NCBI GenBank assembly: GCA_029011315.1 | Contig: JAQXLA010000017.1 | Coordinates: forward strand, 62,001 to 126,000 | Length of the DNA stretch: 64,000 bases | Reading direction: 5' to 3' | Source: Desulfovibrionaceae bacterium | Lineage (GTDB): Bacteria; Desulfobacterota; Desulfovibrionia; Desulfovibrionales; Desulfovibrionaceae | Shown: positions 61,550-64,000 of the stretch, in pieces | Layout of the letters: the number at the start of each line of letters is the position of its first letter | Numbering within the stretch: the stretch's first letter is position 1 | Notes under the pieces: generated by a model | Database searches by the model: none | What the model was told of the DNA's origin: nothing | The model's input: the letters and a program-made list of their open reading frames with translations, nothing else | Translations under genes and position numbers: made by a program

Positions 61550-63307
61550 ATGATGATACGACGCAGCGCGGACGCAATCAGGGAAATCAAATCTCGGCTC
61601 AGTCTTGTGGAACTGGCAGGACGATACGTTGAACTTCGGCGAAACGGAACCCGCTGGGTAGCTCCCTGCCCCTTTCATCAGGAAACCAAGCCTTCCTTTT
61701 CCATCAATGAGGAAGAGGGCTTTTTCTATTGCTTCGGCTGTCAGGCATCTGGCGATCTCTTTGATTTTTACGGACGCATCAACGGTCTGGATTTCCGGGA
61801 ATCGCTGGAACAGCTGGCAGAGGAAACTGGCGTTGCGCTAGATATGCAGCAGAGTTTTGGCGAAACTCAAAAGACATCGAACCGAAGCCGGCTTTTAAGA
61901 ATTCAGGAGCTGGCCGCAGCTCATTTTGCCTCCTGCCTGTCCGAAAAGACAGAGGGAGCGGAATGCCGCCACTACATTGCCGAGAGAGGACTTTCAGACG
62001 AAATCATTCGTTTTTTTCATTTAGGCTGGAGCCCGCGAACCTGGCAAAGTTTGACGGAATCTCTGCGTCGAGCCGGATTTCAGGATGATCTCGGCATAGA
62101 AGCCGGCGTCCTGTCCAGGAACAAAGAGTCCGGACGAGTGTACGATCGTTTTCGCGGGCGTCTGATGTTTCCCATTCGCAATCTGTCCGGTTCCGTTATC
62201 GCCTTTGGCGGGCGTATCATCCGGAATGAAGACGACGCAAAATACGTCAATACGGGAGATACGCCGCTATATAAAAAGGGAGATAATCTGTACGGTCTCC
62301 AGCAGGCACGACAGTCCATAGGCAGACGAAACTCCGTCATGCTCACCGAGGGCTATATGGATGTTTTGACTCTGCATCAATTCGGCTATACACAGGCCGT
62401 AGGCGTTCTCGGCACAGCCTTTACGCCAGAGCAGGTCAAGCGTATTTCCGGCTTTACATCTCAGGCGGAATTGCTATTTGACGGAGATGGAGCAGGACGC
62501 AAAGCGGCTTACAGAGCCTGTGAAATGCTTCTGTCCCGGGGATTGAACTGTAAGGTTATCTTATTTCCTGAGGGAGAAGATATTGATAGTCTGCTCCGCA
62601 AAAGCGGAACGCAAACCTTTGAAAAACTGCGCTCTCAGGCTACAGACGGCTTAACCTTCTGTATCCGAACACTGCAAAACATGGCTCCCAGGGACGCTGT
62701 CGATCGCGTTCATGCCTTCCTTGATCAGGTTGCCATTCCGGAGCTCACCAGCCGTTTTGCAACGCGATTCAGTCAGGAATTAGGGCTTTCTGAAGCGGAT
62801 CTTCGCCGTGGACTGCATTCTGGTTCTGAAGAACCAGAACCGCTTTCTCGCCAAACATCAGCAGCCGCAACCCGATCCGGATTTGATCGGGAAATCCTGA
62901 TGTTTGCCGTTCGCTATCCTGATGCGCTGCCCAGACTTCAGGATATTGGAGCCAGAACCTGTCTGGTATCTTCTGAAGCCAGAGATTTCTGGGATCATTT
63001 GGCATTAGCTTCGAAATCGGATCTGCCGGACTGTCTGAGTGAACAGGAAAAGGCGTTCTGGTTTCGCTGCCGTACAGGGAATGTTCCCCCTTTGACGAAC
63101 GAAGATGGAGAATTTCAAGCGGTCTCATCTCTCCTGCAAAAAAGGGATATTGATCAGCAAACCGCTTCAATCTCCAGAGCTCTGCGCTCCGGAGGAGGAA
63201 GTTTTTCTTCGGATTTAGAATATCTCAAGGCACTGAGGGATGCTCTGGCACAACGGAAGACAGACTCTTCCGCTCAGACGCCGAGCGCCTCAAATAATGA
63301 AAACTGA
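61550..63307 (+). CDS. dnaG: DNA primase
   Basis: Makes RNA primers for replication. The 585-residue protein has the CHC2 zinc finger (CPFHQETKPSF, then CFGC; near residues 40-65), the RNA-polymerase catalytic core with the TOPRIM acidic residues in LTEGYMDVLTL and LLFDGDGAGRKAA, and a helicase-binding C-terminal domain. AAGGA lies 6 nt before the ATG. Directly followed by rpoD after 70 bases. Confidence 0.95.
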   Translation: MMIRRSADAIREIKSRLSLVELAGRYVELRRNGTRWVAPCPFHQETKPSFSINEEEGFFYCFGCQASGDLFDFYGRINGLDFRESLEQLAEETGVALDMQQSFGETQKTSNRSRLLRIQELAAAHFASCLSEKTEGAECRHYIAERGLSDEIIRFFHLGWSPRTWQSLTESLRRAGFQDDLGIEAGVLSRNKESGRVYDRFRGRLMFPIRNLSGSVIAFGGRIIRNEDDAKYVNTGDTPLYKKGDNLYGLQQARQSIGRRNSVMLTEGYMDVLTLHQFGYTQAVGVLGTAFTPEQVKRISGFTSQAELLFDGDGAGRKAAYRACEMLLSRGLNCKVILFPEGEDIDSLLRKSGTQTFEKLRSQATDGLTFCIRTLQNMAPRDAVDRVHAFLDQVAIPELTSRFATRFSQELGLSEADLRRGLHSGSEEPEPLSRQTSAAATRSGFDREILMFAVRYPDALPRLQDIGARTCLVSSEARDFWDHLALASKSDLPDCLSEQEKAFWFRCRTGNVPPLTNEDGEFQAVSSLLQKRDIDQQTASISRALRSGGGSFSSDLEYLKALRDALAQRKTDSSAQTPSASNNEN

Positions 63308-63377
63308 TAACTATTTTATCCGCGTGGAAAACAGAAAATTTTTTCTCCGCGCATGCTAAGACTTCCGGAGCTTGTTC

Positions 63378-64000
63378 ATGAGTGAGAAAAAGAAAACAAT
63401 AGAGCATATGCGTCATCTCCTGCGCAGAGCCGAAGATGAAGGACAACTCAGCTATACTGAAGTATCAACTCTCTCTGCAGAACTCAGTATTTCAGAGCAG
63501 GGTCAATTTCTCGCATTCTGTCAGGCACAGAAGATTCTTATCGTCAAGGAAAACGGAATGGTGCTGACAGCGGAGGAAATTACGGACAGCAGAGGTGCCT
63601 TTCTTGCTGATGATGGAAACCGGGGAGTCAAAGCCAAAAAATCTCGCAGAGCCGCGAGAGAAATTTCTGAAAAAGAAGACAGCGTTTTTTCTGATTCAGA
63701 GCTGTATGACGCTGTCACCATTGACGATGTCATGACAGAGGAAAGCATTCACAAGCGCAGTCCGAAGCACGCAGCCGATGACAGTTCCGATTCCCGTGTG
63801 GATGATGAAGATTCTTTTGAGGATCCGGATGAAGATTTTCCGCAGCAGACTGAAGCGGAAAAAAACAGAGAAATAAAAAGGCTGATCGAAAAAGGAAAAA
63901 AAATAGGCTACATGAGCTACGACGAATTGTTCGACTCTCTTTCCCCCTATATGAATTCTTCGAAGCAAATGGATGAAATTATGGCCTGCTTTGAGCAGAA
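63378..64000 (+). CDS. rpoD: RNA polymerase primary sigma factor RpoD (5' part, runs off the window)
   Basis: Principal sigma factor recognising -35/-10 promoters. The first 207 residues are in the window. Residues about 163-207 match region 1.1 (EIKRLIEKGKKIGYMSYDEL). A preceding segment, residues about 8-60, shows the same pattern (RHLLRRAEDEGQLSYTEV...FCQAQKI). A highly acidic, low-complexity linker lies between. The ATG at 63378 follows CCGGAG by 7 nt. The identity rests on position after dnaG and on region 1.1, since regions 2-4 lie outside. Confidence 0.85.
   Translation, partial: MSEKKKTIEHMRHLLRRAEDEGQLSYTEVSTLSAELSISEQGQFLAFCQAQKILIVKENGMVLTAEEITDSRGAFLADDGNRGVKAKKSRRAAREISEKEDSVFSDSELYDAVTIDDVMTEESIHKRSPKHAADDSSDSRVDDEDSFEDPDEDFPQQTEAEKNREIKRLIEKGKKIGYMSYDELFDSLSPYMNSSKQMDEIMACFEQ

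Noticed and set aside
1-64000. CRISPR arrays, rRNA genes, prophage blocks or integrase/att sites
   Set aside because: No regularly spaced repeats, rRNA signatures, phage structural genes or integrase were seen in the window.

Overview
The window is chromosomal DNA of a Gram-negative bacterium with roughly balanced base composition (judged by eye). The gene set suggests a member of the Desulfovibrionaceae or a close relative: LL-diaminopimelate aminotransferase lysine synthesis, an IspD-IspF fusion, an Mla lipid-transport operon whose permease carries a STAS domain, lipoproteins and a heptosyltransferase (an LPS outer membrane), a TRAP transporter, and the block rpsU-yqeY-mutS2-dnaG-rpoD. No 16S rRNA gene is present, so this placement is inference.

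Layout. 1-10.4 kb: 5' part of phoH, thiol peroxidase, a four-helix membrane protein with a long charged tail, an AEC-type carrier, a dctPQM TRAP operon, uvrC and lysA with a small upstream ORF. 10.6-17.2 kb: an MFS carrier, a YbjN-like small protein, a heptosyltransferase translationally coupled to a large PAS/GAF/degenerate-GGDEF sensor, and tRNA-Leu(GAG). 17.2-21.9 kb: a flavoprotein reductase, then menF-menD-menC (classical menaquinone branch). 21.9-24.45 kb: an AT-rich accessory island with a small acidic protein gene and a TIR-bounded IS5-family element of about 2.2 kb. Besides its transposase, which has an in-frame amber codon, the element holds a NYN-domain (PIN-like) nuclease gene and a densely structured, terminator-ended non-coding segment. 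This is the most unusual part of the window.

24.45-36.7 kb: lysC and tsaE, truB-rpsO-pnp (RNA processing and ribosome), a CPA2 antiporter with an RCK domain, an M16C peptidase, a universal stress protein and an orphan OppD-type ATPase. 36.7-40.9 kb: grpE followed by mlaE-mlaF-mlaD and a PqiC-type lipoprotein, with overlapping start/stop codons or short gaps. 40.9-46.4 kb: rpmE, a DUF1385 gene and prfA, then icd, mutY and a cyclophilin. 46.4-55.7 kb: U32 peptidase, ispDF, a lipoprotein, dapL, an MFS exporter, a LolB-like lipoprotein, a TPR lipoprotein and tRNA-Pro(CGG). 55.8-64 kb: an NSS sodium symporter, rsmA, a small membrane protein, rpsU, yqeY, mutS2, dnaG and the start of rpoD, whose N-terminus appears to hold two region-1.1-like modules.

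Most of the window is ordinary housekeeping with tight operons, clear Shine-Dalgarno sequences (several deciding TTG or GTG starts) and strong intrinsic terminators. Accessory character is concentrated between about 21.93 and 24.45 kb.
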